Positions 27,520 through 37,181 are shown, numbered from the stretch's first letter. The stretch: DNA of 64,000 nucleotides from Paenibacillus xylanilyticus (GCF_009664365.1 NZ_CP044310.1:5147501-5211500); one strand, 5' to 3'. Made by a program: numbers and translations. The notes: generated by a model from the letters alone, not told the origin.

Positions 27520-27830
27520 AAAAAAACCTTTCATCCATCAAAGGACGAAAGGTTAGCTTTCGCGGTACCACCTTTGTTTCACGCAGACAGAAAGAAACAG
27601 CATGCCTTTCTGAGGCTATCGTGACACTTCAAGCAGATAACGGCTGCTACCGGCCCATCCTACTTCAGGAACAAACAAATCACAATGACATGTTTCATCG
27701 TTCCTCGTATTCAAACAGGCAACTCCCGGGCGACTTCGATCAGTAGGTTCCTGCGGAATTTCTCAGCGCTGCAATCCCGCTCTCTGAAAGGCCTTGCTGT
27801 CTACTACTCCCATTCGACGTTGTTCTTTAA
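27520..27830 (-). promoter_or_regulatory. T-box riboswitch, valine-type (specifier GUC)
   Basis: The minus-strand leader of valS contains the T-box core AAAGGTGGTACCGCG (around 27560-27575). A terminator hairpin follows (ACCTTTCGTCC...GGATGAAAGGT then seven T, about 27523-27553). The 5' Stem I elements are GAGTAGTAGACAG, AGAGAG and GCTGAGA. In the specifier loop GATCGAAGTCGCC the codon after GAA is GTC (27732-27734), a valine codon, matching the downstream gene. Uncharged tRNA-Val would favour the antiterminator and allow valS transcription. Confidence 0.92.
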
Positions 27831-27843
27831 AAAACCTAAACAC

Positions 27844-27872
27844 ATCATACCCTGACCGTGCCCGATAGTCAA
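27844..27872 (-). promoter_or_regulatory. Promoter of the valS T-box transcript
   Basis: TTGACT and TATGAT are separated by 17 nt on the minus strand, just upstream of Stem I of the T-box leader. Confidence 0.75.
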
Positions 27873-27925
27873 CCTGACAACAGCGTAAACGGGCGGCAGC
27901 CCTGCGTATTAAGCCAAAAAGCAGT

Positions 27926-27957
27926 AAAAACCCGCAATCCTTTTTGGATTGCGGGTT
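27926..27957 (-). terminator. Terminator after spoVID
   Basis: Stem ACCCGCAATCC/GGATTGCGGGT with an A5 loop is followed by TTTTTAC on the minus strand, 30 bp after spoVID. It isolates the hem-spoVID genes from valS. Confidence 0.9.
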
Positions 27958-27986
27958 GGTATGGACGTTATTTTACAAGTCAGAGG

Positions 27987-29525
27987 TCAGGGGATGTATA
28001 GAATCTGCCCTTCTTCAACGACTTGTTCCGATAAACGATTGTATAACTGGAGCTCCCGAGTGCTCAATTGGTAGCGGTCAGCAATGCTATCCAACGTCTC
28101 TTCCCGCTGGACGATGCACAGTTTAACTTTGCGGAATGGTGTCTGATCCACAATCGTGCCCAAGAACAGGTTCTTCCACTGGACATCCTCTGTCTGGTAG
28201 GCTTCTTCCTGAACGGAGCCAGCGACCGACTCGTCCTCCCGATCCGTTTCTGTATCCCGCACTGACCTACCTGAGGATAACAGGGACGAGATACCCACCC
28301 CTTCTTCCTGTCTTGGTGAAGACTCCCTTTTGCTGCCAAACGCGACTTTGAGCTCTGGCTTGTCTTCTGTCTCAGCCACAGGTTCAGGAATGAATGAAAA
28401 TGGCTCTGAAGATTCATCTGCATCCACTGCTTCCGGTGCAGAAGGTCGTTCCCCTTCGGCAGATTCCAGTTCAGACGCTGCAAACACATCCTGCCAATTC
28501 TCTGATGGCTTTTCAGCCTCCGTCTGATCTTCCTGCGGTGAACCTGACCTGGAAGATTCGAAGTTCCAAACATTCGAAACAGCCACGTCTTCTGATGGTT
28601 GTTGGTTCAGCTCCGTGTTTGTATGTAAGGTCTCCACGGAAGGCTCCGCCCAGACAGATGGTGATTCCTCAGCCAGAGGTAGCAATGGCTCAGACTCCGG
28701 ATAAGAAGCCAGTCGGTCTGCAGTCTCCGCCATGAAAGACGAGACGGGTGAAGGTGAGGCAGCCACTTGATTATCCGCTGCTTCATCTTCTTGGGTAATT
28801 AATGAAGGAGCGTTATCTTCAGCAGGTCTTTTCTGATATTCTTCTTCATCTTGATTCTCGAGCGTATCAGCATAGATCTGTTGCGGTGCAGGGGTTAACT
28901 GTTCTTCCGGCTGCGCATTTTCCTCATAACGGATGTTTTCTTCAGCGGCTTGCTGCGGATTCTCAGGAATTTCTGCTGCGTATAGAGACTCGGCCGTTAT
29001 AGGCAGACCTTCCTCTTCACTGCGCTGCAGCAGATATTCCTGAGCAAAGGTGTTCAACCCAGCATCTGCATCCTCTGCCTCCGGGGCGCGGTTAACCTGC
29101 TGCGGATCAGGGGAGTGTACCACAGTAAACTCTTCCGCTGACCAGGCCTGCGGCTCTTCAACAGGAAAGCCCTCAATGCCACGCAGTGACAGCACACCTG
29201 TAATATTCAAGCTTCGGCTGGATAACAAATCCACATCAAAGTTTTCGATCTCAATCGAGATATCCTCAAGTGACCTTACCCGATTCAGGGGTACCGTGAT
29301 CTCAACCGGAATAAAATGTTTCAGTTCCTCCGAGATTTCGTTCTCTCCCCGATACGCACCTGTAAGCAAAAGATGGCCTCGCAACGTTGCATGATCATCC
29401 TGACCGATGACTTGAATACGCGGGTATAACTCAATTTCCTCCAGTTCCTCAATGGCAGGGACTCCCTCGGACAAATGAACGCGCTCATAAATATCGAACC
29501 GCAAACCATAAGGTTGATTCAACAA
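27987..29525 (-). CDS. spoVID: Stage VI sporulation protein D-like LysM coat protein
   Basis: A 512-residue probable SpoVID, the spore encasement protein that binds SafA. The N-terminal ~140 residues form a beta-rich domain (YGLRFDIYERVHLSEGVP; IQVIGQDDHATLRGHLLL) like SpoVID. The middle ~320 residues are a very acidic, low-complexity linker rich in Glu, Ser, Pro and Gln. The C-terminus (last ~50 residues, REETLDSIADRYQLSTRELQLYN) is a LysM domain. It lies 138 bp downstream of the RluA-family gene in the hemL region, the same neighbourhood as in B. subtilis. No membrane segment or signal peptide is visible. Confidence 0.82.
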   Translation of the reverse strand: MLNQPYGLRFDIYERVHLSEGVPAIEELEEIELYPRIQVIGQDDHATLRGHLLLTGAYRGENEISEELKHFIPVEITVPLNRVRSLEDISIEIENFDVDLLSSRSLNITGVLSLRGIEGFPVEEPQAWSAEEFTVVHSPDPQQVNRAPEAEDADAGLNTFAQEYLLQRSEEEGLPITAESLYAAEIPENPQQAAEENIRYEENAQPEEQLTPAPQQIYADTLENQDEEEYQKRPAEDNAPSLITQEDEAADNQVAASPSPVSSFMAETADRLASYPESEPLLPLAEESPSVWAEPSVETLHTNTELNQQPSEDVAVSNVWNFESSRSGSPQEDQTEAEKPSENWQDVFAASELESAEGERPSAPEAVDADESSEPFSFIPEPVAETEDKPELKVAFGSKRESSPRQEEGVGISSLLSSGRSVRDTETDREDESVAGSVQEEAYQTEDVQWKNLFLGTIVDQTPFRKVKLCIVQREETLDSIADRYQLSTRELQLYNRLSEQVVEEGQILYIP

Positions 29526-29663
29526 AGGTGGCGTCCTCCTTTCGGCATATGTTCACCATGATCCTTCTCATGGGACTGATCCATGGTCCAAATCCTTCGT
29601 TACCCCATCTATATGCCATCGATGAGATGAGCATGCCACCTTTGTTCAAAGCTTGCCTTTTTA

Positions 29664-30569
29664 TTAGGTTGTTCGTTCCCGCTGGACTAGCTGTTCAAAA
29701 TCGGAAGGCCACGGATCTTGAACTTCAATCAGCGCTCCCGTGAGCGGATGATTAAACGTTAACACTTCACCATGAAGTGCCTGGCGTCCAATGGCATCTG
29801 ACCTTCCTCCATACAGCTGATCGCCAATAAGCGGGTGTCCGGCATAACTCAGATGTACTCTGATCTGATGTGTACGTCCAGTATCCAGTATTAAACGCAC
29901 AAGTGTAGCCCGCTCCCACACTTCCGCAATCTCTACATGAGTAACGGCTTCCTGCCCACTCTCGGAAACGCGTCTGCGCTGCTTATGATGTCTGTCCTTA
30001 CCGATGGGCGCATCAATTTTGCTGCATTCCGGAGATACCTGCCCTTCCGCAATGGCTACATACTGACGCCCAATTTCTTTGCGACGCATGGCCTCATCCA
30101 ATTTTGCCAGAGCAAAAGCATTTTTCGCATAGAGAACCGGGCCGGTTGTATCTTCATCGAGGCGATGCACATGGCGTACGCTGGTGTCGATACCGTTGAT
30201 CTCATAATAAGAGGCGACAGCGTGATCCAGCGTAATGGCATGATCGGCACGAGTTCCATCCGGATGCAGCTTCATACCCGCGGGTTTATGTACAACCAGA
30301 CAAAAATCATCCTCGTACAGCACCTCAATCTCTGCCCAACGGGGTTCAACATCAATCGGCTGAGATGCAAAAAGGGCCAGCCGAAGCCGGTCCCCTGCGA
30401 GTTGAATTCCGTGATTTGCCTTAAGCTGACGAAACAGCTTTTCTGGAAAAGAAAGTTCAGTGAGCAGCCATTGCTCTGCCGCAAGCTGTCTGTCTGGACT
30501 GCCTGTTACCACTTTGCCTGGCATCAGCTCCAGCCATTCCCCACGACGTTTCCAACTTTTGATCGTCAT
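29664..30569 (-). CDS. RluA-family RNA pseudouridine synthase
   Basis: A 301-residue RluA-type pseudouridine synthase. The catalytic Asp138 is in HVHRLDEDTTG, preceded by the substrate-loop segment VVHKPAGMKLHP. The C-terminal RTHQIRVHLSYAGHPLIGD motif is complete. An S4 domain is not clear at the N-terminus. The target (rRNA or tRNA position) cannot be read from the sequence. Its ATG overlaps the hemL stop by 4 bp, so it is cotranslated with the heme operon, an arrangement not seen in B. subtilis. Confidence 0.9.
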   Translation of the reverse strand: MTIKSWKRRGEWLELMPGKVVTGSPDRQLAAEQWLLTELSFPEKLFRQLKANHGIQLAGDRLRLALFASQPIDVEPRWAEIEVLYEDDFCLVVHKPAGMKLHPDGTRADHAITLDHAVASYYEINGIDTSVRHVHRLDEDTTGPVLYAKNAFALAKLDEAMRRKEIGRQYVAIAEGQVSPECSKIDAPIGKDRHHKQRRRVSESGQEAVTHVEIAEVWERATLVRLILDTGRTHQIRVHLSYAGHPLIGDQLYGGRSDAIGRQALHGEVLTFNHPLTGALIEVQDPWPSDFEQLVQRERTT

Positions 30570-31870
30570 AGAGATTGCAGAGCCTTGCGGTTTGCTTCAA
30601 TCGTATCGTCAATATCCTGCTCGGTATGAACACCAGAGACGAACATGCCCTCAAATTGGGAAGGTGCCACGCTTACACCCTCATCAATCATAGCTGCAAA
30701 GTAACGAACAAACTGATCCAAATTGCTTTCTTTGGCTATATCATAATTGGTAACAGGTACACTGCTGAAGAACGGACATACCATGGAACCAACGCGGTTA
30801 ATGGTTACTGCAATACCCGCCTCTGCCGCATTCTTTTCGAAGCCAGCCTGCAAACGAGCCGACAACGTCTCCAAACGATCATAGACTTCCGGTGTCAACA
30901 GTTTGAGGGTGGTATAGCCTGCTGCCATGGCCAGTGGGTTACCACTTAGTGTTCCCGCTTGATAGATCGGACCGGTTGGAGCGATCTGCTCCATCAGATC
31001 CCGACGACCACCATATGCTCCGACCGGAAGGCCGCCGCCGATAACTTTACCAAGACATGTCAGATCGGGCGTAACACCATACCGCCCCTGTGCACAGTTC
31101 AAGCCTACACGGAAACCGGTCATGACTTCGTCAAAGATGAGCAGGCTGCCGTACTGGCTCGTCAGGCTGCGCAGGCCTTCAAGAAAGCCCTCTGCCGGAG
31201 GTACAACGCCCATATTCCCAGCCACAGGCTCAACAATGACAGCAGCCAGTTCCTCACCAAAACGTTCAAAGGCAAGGCTAACCGATTCCAGATCATTGTA
31301 AGGCACCGTGATCGTATTGGTAGCAACCCCTTCAGGAACTCCAGGACTGTCTGGCAATCCAAGGGTAGCGACACCGGAGCCCGCTTTGATCAGCAAGCTG
31401 TCCGCATGTCCGTGATATGAACCTTCAAACTTCAAAATTTTGCTGCGGCCCGTTACACCGCGCGCCAACCTGATGGCACTCATGGTTGCTTCCGTACCCG
31501 AGTTGACCATCCGAACAATATCAATGGATGGTACGCGCTCGCAAACAAGCTTAGCCATCTCGGTCTCCAGCAGCGTTGGAGCACCAAAGCTCGTTCCTTT
31601 CAGAGCAGTTTCACGCAGTGCTTCCACGACATCAGGATGGGCATGTCCCATGATAAGTGGTCCCCATGAGCCCACATAATCAATAAACACATTGCCATCA
31701 ATATCGTAAATTTTGGATCCTTCTCCGCGTTCTGCATAGATCGGGGTAAGTCCTACGGATTTGAATGCCCGAACGGGGCTGTTTACGCCTCCAGGTATGT
31801 ACTGCTTGGCTTCTTCGAATGCGCTGCGTGAGCGCTCATCGTTTCGTCTTTTTCCTGATTGTGCAGTCAT
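30566..31870 (-). CDS. hemL: Glutamate-1-semialdehyde 2,1-aminomutase
   Basis: PLP enzyme that converts glutamate-1-semialdehyde to 5-aminolevulinate, completing the C5 pathway begun by HemA. It has 434 residues. IPGGVNSPVRAFKSVG (family N-terminus), the PLP phosphate site SGTEATMSAIRLAR, LLIFDEVMTGFRVG, and the PLP lysine in CLGKVIGGGLPVGAYGG are all intact. ATG 31870 is chosen because the ATG two codons earlier falls within the AAGGAGGATG ribosome binding site. Confidence 0.97.
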   Translation of the reverse strand: MTAQSGKRRNDERSRSAFEEAKQYIPGGVNSPVRAFKSVGLTPIYAERGEGSKIYDIDGNVFIDYVGSWGPLIMGHAHPDVVEALRETALKGTSFGAPTLLETEMAKLVCERVPSIDIVRMVNSGTEATMSAIRLARGVTGRSKILKFEGSYHGHADSLLIKAGSGVATLGLPDSPGVPEGVATNTITVPYNDLESVSLAFERFGEELAAVIVEPVAGNMGVVPPAEGFLEGLRSLTSQYGSLLIFDEVMTGFRVGLNCAQGRYGVTPDLTCLGKVIGGGLPVGAYGGRRDLMEQIAPTGPIYQAGTLSGNPLAMAAGYTTLKLLTPEVYDRLETLSARLQAGFEKNAAEAGIAVTINRVGSMVCPFFSSVPVTNYDIAKESNLDQFVRYFAAMIDEGVSVAPSQFEGMFVSGVHTEQDIDDTIEANRKALQSL

Positions 31871-32019
31871 GAACATCCTCCTTAATATGAAGGCCCCGCT
31901 CCTTATATGAACAGTAAACTGATCTATACAAGCGACATAACAGGCTCGTGCAGGGCCTTGCTATATGTTGGTAATTTGATAACGACTCTCTTAGCAAACG
32001 TGTAAATTACAAGGAACTA

Positions 32020-33021
32020 TTACTTCTCAGCCAACCAGCGGGAGGCATCTTTTCCGTAATACGTGATGATCATATCCGCACCCGCGCGTTTCATGCTGAG
32101 CAAAATTTCCATGGCGACCTTTTTCTCATCAATCCAACCCTGCATTGCTGCAGCCTTCACCATGGCATACTCACCACTTACATTATAGGCCACAAGCGGA
32201 AGGTCAAATTGATCCTTGATTGTACGCATCACGTCCAGATAGGAAAGTGACGGTTTCACCATCAGCATGTCTGCTCCTTCAAGCACATCTGTTTCGGCTT
32301 CGCGCAGTGCCTCGCGGGCATTGGCCGGGTCCATCTGATATGATTTGCGATCTCCAAACTGTGGTGTGGAATCCGCTGCTTCACGGAAGGGACCATAAAA
32401 AGCAGATGCATATTTAACGGAGTAGGACATGATTGGAATATGGCTGAATCCATTCTCATCCAATCCTGCCCGGATTGCCTGGACGAATCCATCCATCATA
32501 TTGGATGGGGCAATAATATCCGCGCCTGCTTTGGCTTGGGATACAGCTGTTTTTACAAGCAGATCCAATGATTCATCATTCAGAACATCTCCGCAGATAT
32601 GTCCGTCCACTTCCACGGTATGCACCATACCGCAGTGCCCGTGATCCGTAAATTCACACAGGCAGGTATCCGCCACAACCAGCAGGTCGGGATACCAGGA
32701 CTTAATCAATTTCGTTGCTTCCTGCACAATACCATCTTCAGCGAAACCAGAAGAACCAATGCTATCCTTTGTCTCAGGAATACCGAACAACAACACGGCC
32801 GGAATTCCCAGATCGGCAATCTCTTTTACCTCTTCCTGCAGACGGTCAAGAGAAAAACGGAATACGCCTGGCATAGATTTGATCTCGGATTTTACGTTTT
32901 CACCGTAAGTTACATAGATGGGTTGGATAAAATCATCCACAGTCAGATGAGTCTCTCTGACCATATTCCGGATGCCTGCGGATTGACGTAAGCGACGGTG
33001 TCGTACAATTGGAAAACTCAT
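32020..33021 (-). CDS. hemB: Delta-aminolevulinic acid dehydratase (porphobilinogen synthase)
   Basis: Condenses two 5-aminolevulinate molecules to porphobilinogen. It has 333 residues. The zinc-type cysteine segment DTCLCEFTDHGHCG indicates a Zn-dependent enzyme. The Schiff-base lysines are in MSYSVKYASAFYGPFR and VSGEYAMVKAA. The start is ATG 33021 after AGAGAGGATG; a 24-codon upstream extension has no homology and lacks a ribosome binding site. Confidence 0.97.
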   Translation of the reverse strand: MSFPIVRHRRLRQSAGIRNMVRETHLTVDDFIQPIYVTYGENVKSEIKSMPGVFRFSLDRLQEEVKEIADLGIPAVLLFGIPETKDSIGSSGFAEDGIVQEATKLIKSWYPDLLVVADTCLCEFTDHGHCGMVHTVEVDGHICGDVLNDESLDLLVKTAVSQAKAGADIIAPSNMMDGFVQAIRAGLDENGFSHIPIMSYSVKYASAFYGPFREAADSTPQFGDRKSYQMDPANAREALREAETDVLEGADMLMVKPSLSYLDVMRTIKDQFDLPLVAYNVSGEYAMVKAAAMQGWIDEKKVAMEILLSMKRAGADMIITYYGKDASRWLAEK

Positions 33022-33156
33022 ATAGATACATCCTCTCTTAGAGTAAAGTAGAGCAAAAAGGGAAGCGCGCCGGTATCCTAACGAATTCAGCACGCTTCAT
33101 CAATCTGCTTTTGGTATATGGATACAATCTATTACAATAGCGATACAATTTTTAAA

Positions 33157-34719
33157 TCAACGAGGCATAGCCCCTTCTGGAGAAGGCGTCCTTTTCCACT
33201 CCATCAGCGCAGAGATCATGCTTTCGATCGTTGCTTCTGCGGCCATCAGCGTTACCTTCAAGCCAGCTGCTTCTGCCGTTTTGGCAGTCACTGGCCCGAT
33301 GCAAGCAACCTCGACATTTTTTAACAACGGTAATGGATCTTGGAGCCCCATCCGTTTAAGCATCTCCATGAAGTTCGTAACCGTTGAAGAGCTCGTGAAC
33401 GTCACCGCGTGAATACCGCCTTCTTCCAGCAGCTTCAGAAGTTCATCATCATCCTCACCCGCGAGTACAGTATCATAGATGATCGCTTCCGTGACCTCAA
33501 GTCCCCGTTCCTTCAACTGGTCAGGCAACCAGGAGCGTGCCAGATCACCGTGGGGAAGCAGCACTTTCTGACCTTTTTTCAGTTCACTCTCAAAAGCATC
33601 CAGCATGCCTTCCTGCTGAAAAGGCCCTTTGACCACTTCGGCAACAATACCGTGCTTGCGCAAGGCCTCGGCAGTTGAAGGTCCGACCGCAGCGACTCTT
33701 GCTTGATGCATGGCGCGGATATCCTTACCTTGCTCTTCCAGATGACGGAAGAAAAACTCCACACCGTTTACGCTTGTGAAAAATACCCAATCAAATGTAT
33801 TTAACGCACCGAAGGCATCCTTGACACTTTGTTTTGCTGTTTCACTCGTAGGCATCACGGTTTCGATAACTGGAAACTCATACGGTTCACCACCAAGTTC
33901 CTCGATGCGGTTCACCAGTTCACTCGCCTGACTGCGAGCGCGCGTCACCAGAATTCGTTTGCCGAACAACGGTAGTACCTCAGCCCATTTCAATTGCTCA
34001 CGTTGATTCACCACTTCCCCGACAACAATAACTGCAGGCGGTTGGAAGTTGGCAGCAATGACCTTGGCTTCTATATTTTCAAGTGTACCCACAAGGGTAT
34101 CCTGCTCTGCTCTTGTTCCCCAACGAACCAGTGCGACGGGTGTCTGTGCCGGACGGCCATGACGGATGAGCTGTTCACTGATATAGCCAATCTTGGCTAC
34201 ACCCATCATAAATACCAGTGTTCCCGTTGCGTTCGTTACTTTATCCCAATGAATGCTGCGATCGAGCTTGTCCGGGCTTTCATGCCCTGTAATAATGGAA
34301 ATGGATGATGCATAATCGCGGTGGGTCACCGGTATTCCGGCATAAGCAGGCACACTTATTGCTGCGGTAACCCCAGGCACGATTTCAAAAGGAACGCCGT
34401 TTTTGCGCAGCAGGTCTGCCTCTTCGCCGACGCGTCCAAATATCGTGGGATCTCCGCCCTTCAGCCGAACAACCACTTTCCCTTCAAGGGCCAGATCGAC
34501 GAGCAGCTGATTAATCTCTTCCTGCTTCATCGTGTGACGGTCAGGCCGCTTGCCTACGTAAATCTTCACTGCTCCAGGCTTCATCTGTTTCAACAATCTC
34601 GGACTGGCCAAGCGATCATAGACTACAGCATCTGCCTTGCCGATAGACTCCCATCCTTTTACCGTTATCAGCTTAGCATCCCCTGGACCTGCTCCTACCA
34701 AAAAGACCTTTCCCACCAT
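33157..34719 (-). CDS. cobA-hemD: Fused uroporphyrinogen-III C-methyltransferase / uroporphyrinogen-III synthase
   Basis: Two-domain protein of 520 residues. Residues about 1-245 are SUMT/CobA (VFLVGAGPGDAKLITVKG; VVRLKGGDPTIFGRVGEE; VPGVTAAISVPAYAGIPVTHRD). The enzyme adds two methyl groups to uroporphyrinogen III and diverts it to siroheme or cobalamin. Residues about 255-515 are HemD (RILVTRARSQASELVNRIEELGG; FTSVNGVEFFFRHL), which closes the ring to make uroporphyrinogen III. In B. subtilis these are separate genes. The ATG is 5 nt beyond the hemC stop, with AGGGGATGAGG in the overlap region. Confidence 0.95.
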   Translation of the reverse strand: MVGKVFLVGAGPGDAKLITVKGWESIGKADAVVYDRLASPRLLKQMKPGAVKIYVGKRPDRHTMKQEEINQLLVDLALEGKVVVRLKGGDPTIFGRVGEEADLLRKNGVPFEIVPGVTAAISVPAYAGIPVTHRDYASSISIITGHESPDKLDRSIHWDKVTNATGTLVFMMGVAKIGYISEQLIRHGRPAQTPVALVRWGTRAEQDTLVGTLENIEAKVIAANFQPPAVIVVGEVVNQREQLKWAEVLPLFGKRILVTRARSQASELVNRIEELGGEPYEFPVIETVMPTSETAKQSVKDAFGALNTFDWVFFTSVNGVEFFFRHLEEQGKDIRAMHQARVAAVGPSTAEALRKHGIVAEVVKGPFQQEGMLDAFESELKKGQKVLLPHGDLARSWLPDQLKERGLEVTEAIIYDTVLAGEDDDELLKLLEEGGIHAVTFTSSSTVTNFMEMLKRMGLQDPLPLLKNVEVACIGPVTAKTAEAAGLKVTLMAAEATIESMISALMEWKRTPSPEGAMPR

Positions 34720-34723
34720 GTCC

Positions 34724-35680
34724 TCATCCCCTAACTTCTGCCAGTATCTGCTCTGCTCCCCGTTCAATCAATCTCCACGCTACTTCTTCTCCAAGACGTA
34801 CCGGATCCGTTCCGGTCAGAGCTTCTTTAAGAATCAGTCCGCCATCCGGCGTACCAACCATACCCGTTAATTGTAACGTGTTTTGCCCATTCGGGGAATC
34901 TGTATCTTGCTGACGATTCCAGACGGCATGAGCACCGATCGGCACCTGACAGCCTCCATTCAATACACTGAGGAATTTACGTTCTGCCAAAACGGGAGCA
35001 GCAGTCTCCGGATCGTTATACAGCTTCAACAGATGAAGCAGCTCCTCGTCATCCTCACGGCATTCAATCCCCAGTGCACCCTGTCCAACGGCAGGAAGGC
35101 AAGCCTCTTCGGACAGATACTCGGTAATCCGATCCTGCCAGCCCATTCGATACAATCCTGCAGCAGCCAAAATAATAGCATCAAGACCCTCCGTCTCCAG
35201 CTTGCGAAGACGTGAGTCAATGTTACCACGCAGGGATTCGAGCTGCAGATCCGGGCGGTATGCCTTTAACTGACTGGAACGACGGAGACTGCTTGTCCCC
35301 ACTCTCGCCCCTTCCGGCAATTGATCCAGAGACAATCCCCCATTGGAAATCAATGCATCACGCGGATCGGCACGGCGCGGAACAGCGCCGTTGATTAATC
35401 CTTCCGGCAGTTCGGACGGCATATCCTTCATGCTGTGCACAGCCATATCAATGGTACGATCCAGCATGGCCTGTTCGATCTCTTTGACAAACAGTCCTTT
35501 GCCACCGACTTTGGACAGCGTTACATCGAGAATCAAATCCCCTTTCGTAACGATCTTATGTACTTCAAAATCAAATGCTAAACCTTCCCGCTCACAAATG
35601 CTTCGTAAATCCTGAATTACATGTCCTGTCTGTGTCAAAGCCAGTGCGCTTTGTCTGCTTCCCACTTTAATTGTACGCAT
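34724..35680 (-). CDS. hemC: Porphobilinogen deaminase (hydroxymethylbilane synthase)
   Basis: Polymerises four porphobilinogen units into hydroxymethylbilane. It has 318 residues. VGSRQSALALTQTGHV marks the N-terminus, VGTSSLRRSSQL the substrate site, and the dipyrromethane cofactor cysteine is Cys244 in NGGCQVPIGAHA. It lies 2 bp after the sirC-type gene, with AGGAGG in the end of that gene, and 4 bp before the cobA-hemD fusion. Confidence 0.97.
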   Translation of the reverse strand: MRTIKVGSRQSALALTQTGHVIQDLRSICEREGLAFDFEVHKIVTKGDLILDVTLSKVGGKGLFVKEIEQAMLDRTIDMAVHSMKDMPSELPEGLINGAVPRRADPRDALISNGGLSLDQLPEGARVGTSSLRRSSQLKAYRPDLQLESLRGNIDSRLRKLETEGLDAIILAAAGLYRMGWQDRITEYLSEEACLPAVGQGALGIECREDDEELLHLLKLYNDPETAAPVLAERKFLSVLNGGCQVPIGAHAVWNRQQDTDSPNGQNTLQLTGMVGTPDGGLILKEALTGTDPVRLGEEVAWRLIERGAEQILAEVRG

Positions 35681-35682
35681 GT

Positions 35683-36333
35683 CTACCGCTCCTCCTGATT
35701 ACGGGATATCCAGTCCCCGATTTCTTCTTCTGTCCACCACTGGAATTGCCCTGTACGGATATCCTCCAGCACATTCATTTCAGTCAATCGCCGCAGTAAA
35801 ATGCTTCGCACACGCGGAGACGACACACGTGACTTCACTTGAATTCTCATCTGATGCAGAAATTCAATATACGTCTCGTATTCTTCGCCAAATTGCTGCT
35901 CCAGTGTAGACCGAATCTCTGCAGCGGCTGCCGGTCCTGCTCCAGCCGTTGAGATGGCGATGCTCAGTCTTCCACGCCTGACCACACTGGGGGTGATGAA
36001 AGCACTGTTCTCGGAAGACATCGCATCATTCACCAGTATGCCCGCATCGTTAGCCTCCTGTACTACTTGTGCGTTGACTTCAGCGTGATCCGTTGCTGCA
36101 TATACGAGAAAGGCCCCCCGCAAATCACCTTTGCGGTAGGACCGGGCTATCCACTCAATTCGGGAATCCTGATGCAGTTGTTTCAGCTCCGATGTGATTT
36201 CCGGACTAAACACCTTAATATGCGCTTCGGCGTGAAGCAAACCTTTGATCTTACGTTCGGCAACACGTCCGCCCCCAACAACGCAGCAGGTTTTGCCTGA
36301 AGTATTTACATATAACGGCGTATAGCGATCCAT
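35683..36333 (-). CDS. Precorrin-2 dehydrogenase / siroheme synthase N-terminal type
   Basis: A 216-residue protein with a Rossmann NAD-binding segment (KTCCVVGGGRVAERKIKGLL) and the sirohydrochlorin-type middle domain (VRRGRLSIAISTAGAGPAAAAEIR). It oxidises precorrin-2 to sirohydrochlorin and may also act as ferrochelatase, using the product of the SUMT domain two genes away. Bacillus YlnF/SirC and MET8 are the relevant family members. ATG 36333 is chosen (GGAG upstream); the frame is open for 30 more codons inside the ccsA-like gene. It is a siroheme gene inside the heme operon. Confidence 0.9.
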   Translation of the reverse strand: MDRYTPLYVNTSGKTCCVVGGGRVAERKIKGLLHAEAHIKVFSPEITSELKQLHQDSRIEWIARSYRKGDLRGAFLVYAATDHAEVNAQVVQEANDAGILVNDAMSSENSAFITPSVVRRGRLSIAISTAGAGPAAAAEIRSTLEQQFGEEYETYIEFLHQMRIQVKSRVSSPRVRSILLRRLTEMNVLEDIRTGQFQWWTEEEIGDWISRNQEER

Positions 36334-36338
36334 AGTTC

Positions 36339-37175
36339 TCACTCTCCTGTCCAACGATGAAACGCTGAATACGCATTGGTTAAAAAGCTCATAATGACAA
36401 AACCATATCCAATCAATGTCCATCTAGCCATGATGATGTTGGAAAACTGCTTTCTCTGCTTAGAAACGAAATAACCGATGTAGATCGCGATAGCGAGACC
36501 TGTTGCAATGACTTTCAGATCCAGAAGCAGATACCACCTGGTCTCAGCGACAATGGATAATACGGCCAGAACCACGGAGACGCCAAGTAACGGTGTTCCG
36601 ATCAATGTTGCGCCATCCATGTATTTGCCAATGACTTCAAGACTCGGCATCCGCCGCATCGTATCATTCCATTTTTTGTTTTTCAATTTACGGTGCAGGA
36701 ACAGATACAACATGGCGAAGACCGCAGCTACCGTGAGGGCTGCAAAGCCCAGATTTGCCAGCGTAATGTGCATGATCAGCAGCCCGTGAACGGTCTGCCA
36801 GTTATGCAGCGAGATCTCCCCGGCTGTAAACCACAATCGATTCAATACGGTAACTGAGAAGCCCACAATATTCAATAGCAGGATGACAAATTCCGAACGC
36901 TGGACACGTATCATCCCCAGGGACATCAATACGATACTAAACGAAAAGATAAACAGAAAATCGAACGTTGTATAGATCGGAAAATGGCCCTCGGTCCACA
37001 TTCGCAAAATTACATGAACGACCTGAAGCAGCCAGACAACAACAAGAAACCCTGTGCCCGTTCGCTTCGCCCCCGCATTCCGTCGAATGCAGTCCGAGAA
37101 ATAGAACAGAAGGCTCAGGGCATACATATAGATCAGAGCTTCATAGATTTGTTCAGAAAGGGTCAAGCTGTTCAC
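36339..37175 (-). CDS. hemX: HemX / CcsA-type membrane protein
   Basis: A 278-residue polytopic protein with about eight hydrophobic segments, of the HemX/CcsA cytochrome c assembly superfamily. HemX in B. subtilis lies in the same place (hemA-hemX-hemC) and lowers HemA level. The CcsA WWD heme-handling motif is not evident, which favours HemX. The GTG start at 37175 is 6 nt past the hemA stop and the ribosome binding site would be GGGCGG; a TTG three codons further (37166) has better spacing. Confidence 0.85.
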   Translation of the reverse strand: MNSLTLSEQIYEALIYMYALSLLFYFSDCIRRNAGAKRTGTGFLVVVWLLQVVHVILRMWTEGHFPIYTTFDFLFIFSFSIVLMSLGMIRVQRSEFVILLLNIVGFSVTVLNRLWFTAGEISLHNWQTVHGLLIMHITLANLGFAALTVAAVFAMLYLFLHRKLKNKKWNDTMRRMPSLEVIGKYMDGATLIGTPLLGVSVVLAVLSIVAETRWYLLLDLKVIATGLAIAIYIGYFVSKQRKQFSNIIMARWTLIGYGFVIMSFLTNAYSAFHRWTGE

Positions 37176-37181
37176 CCGCCC

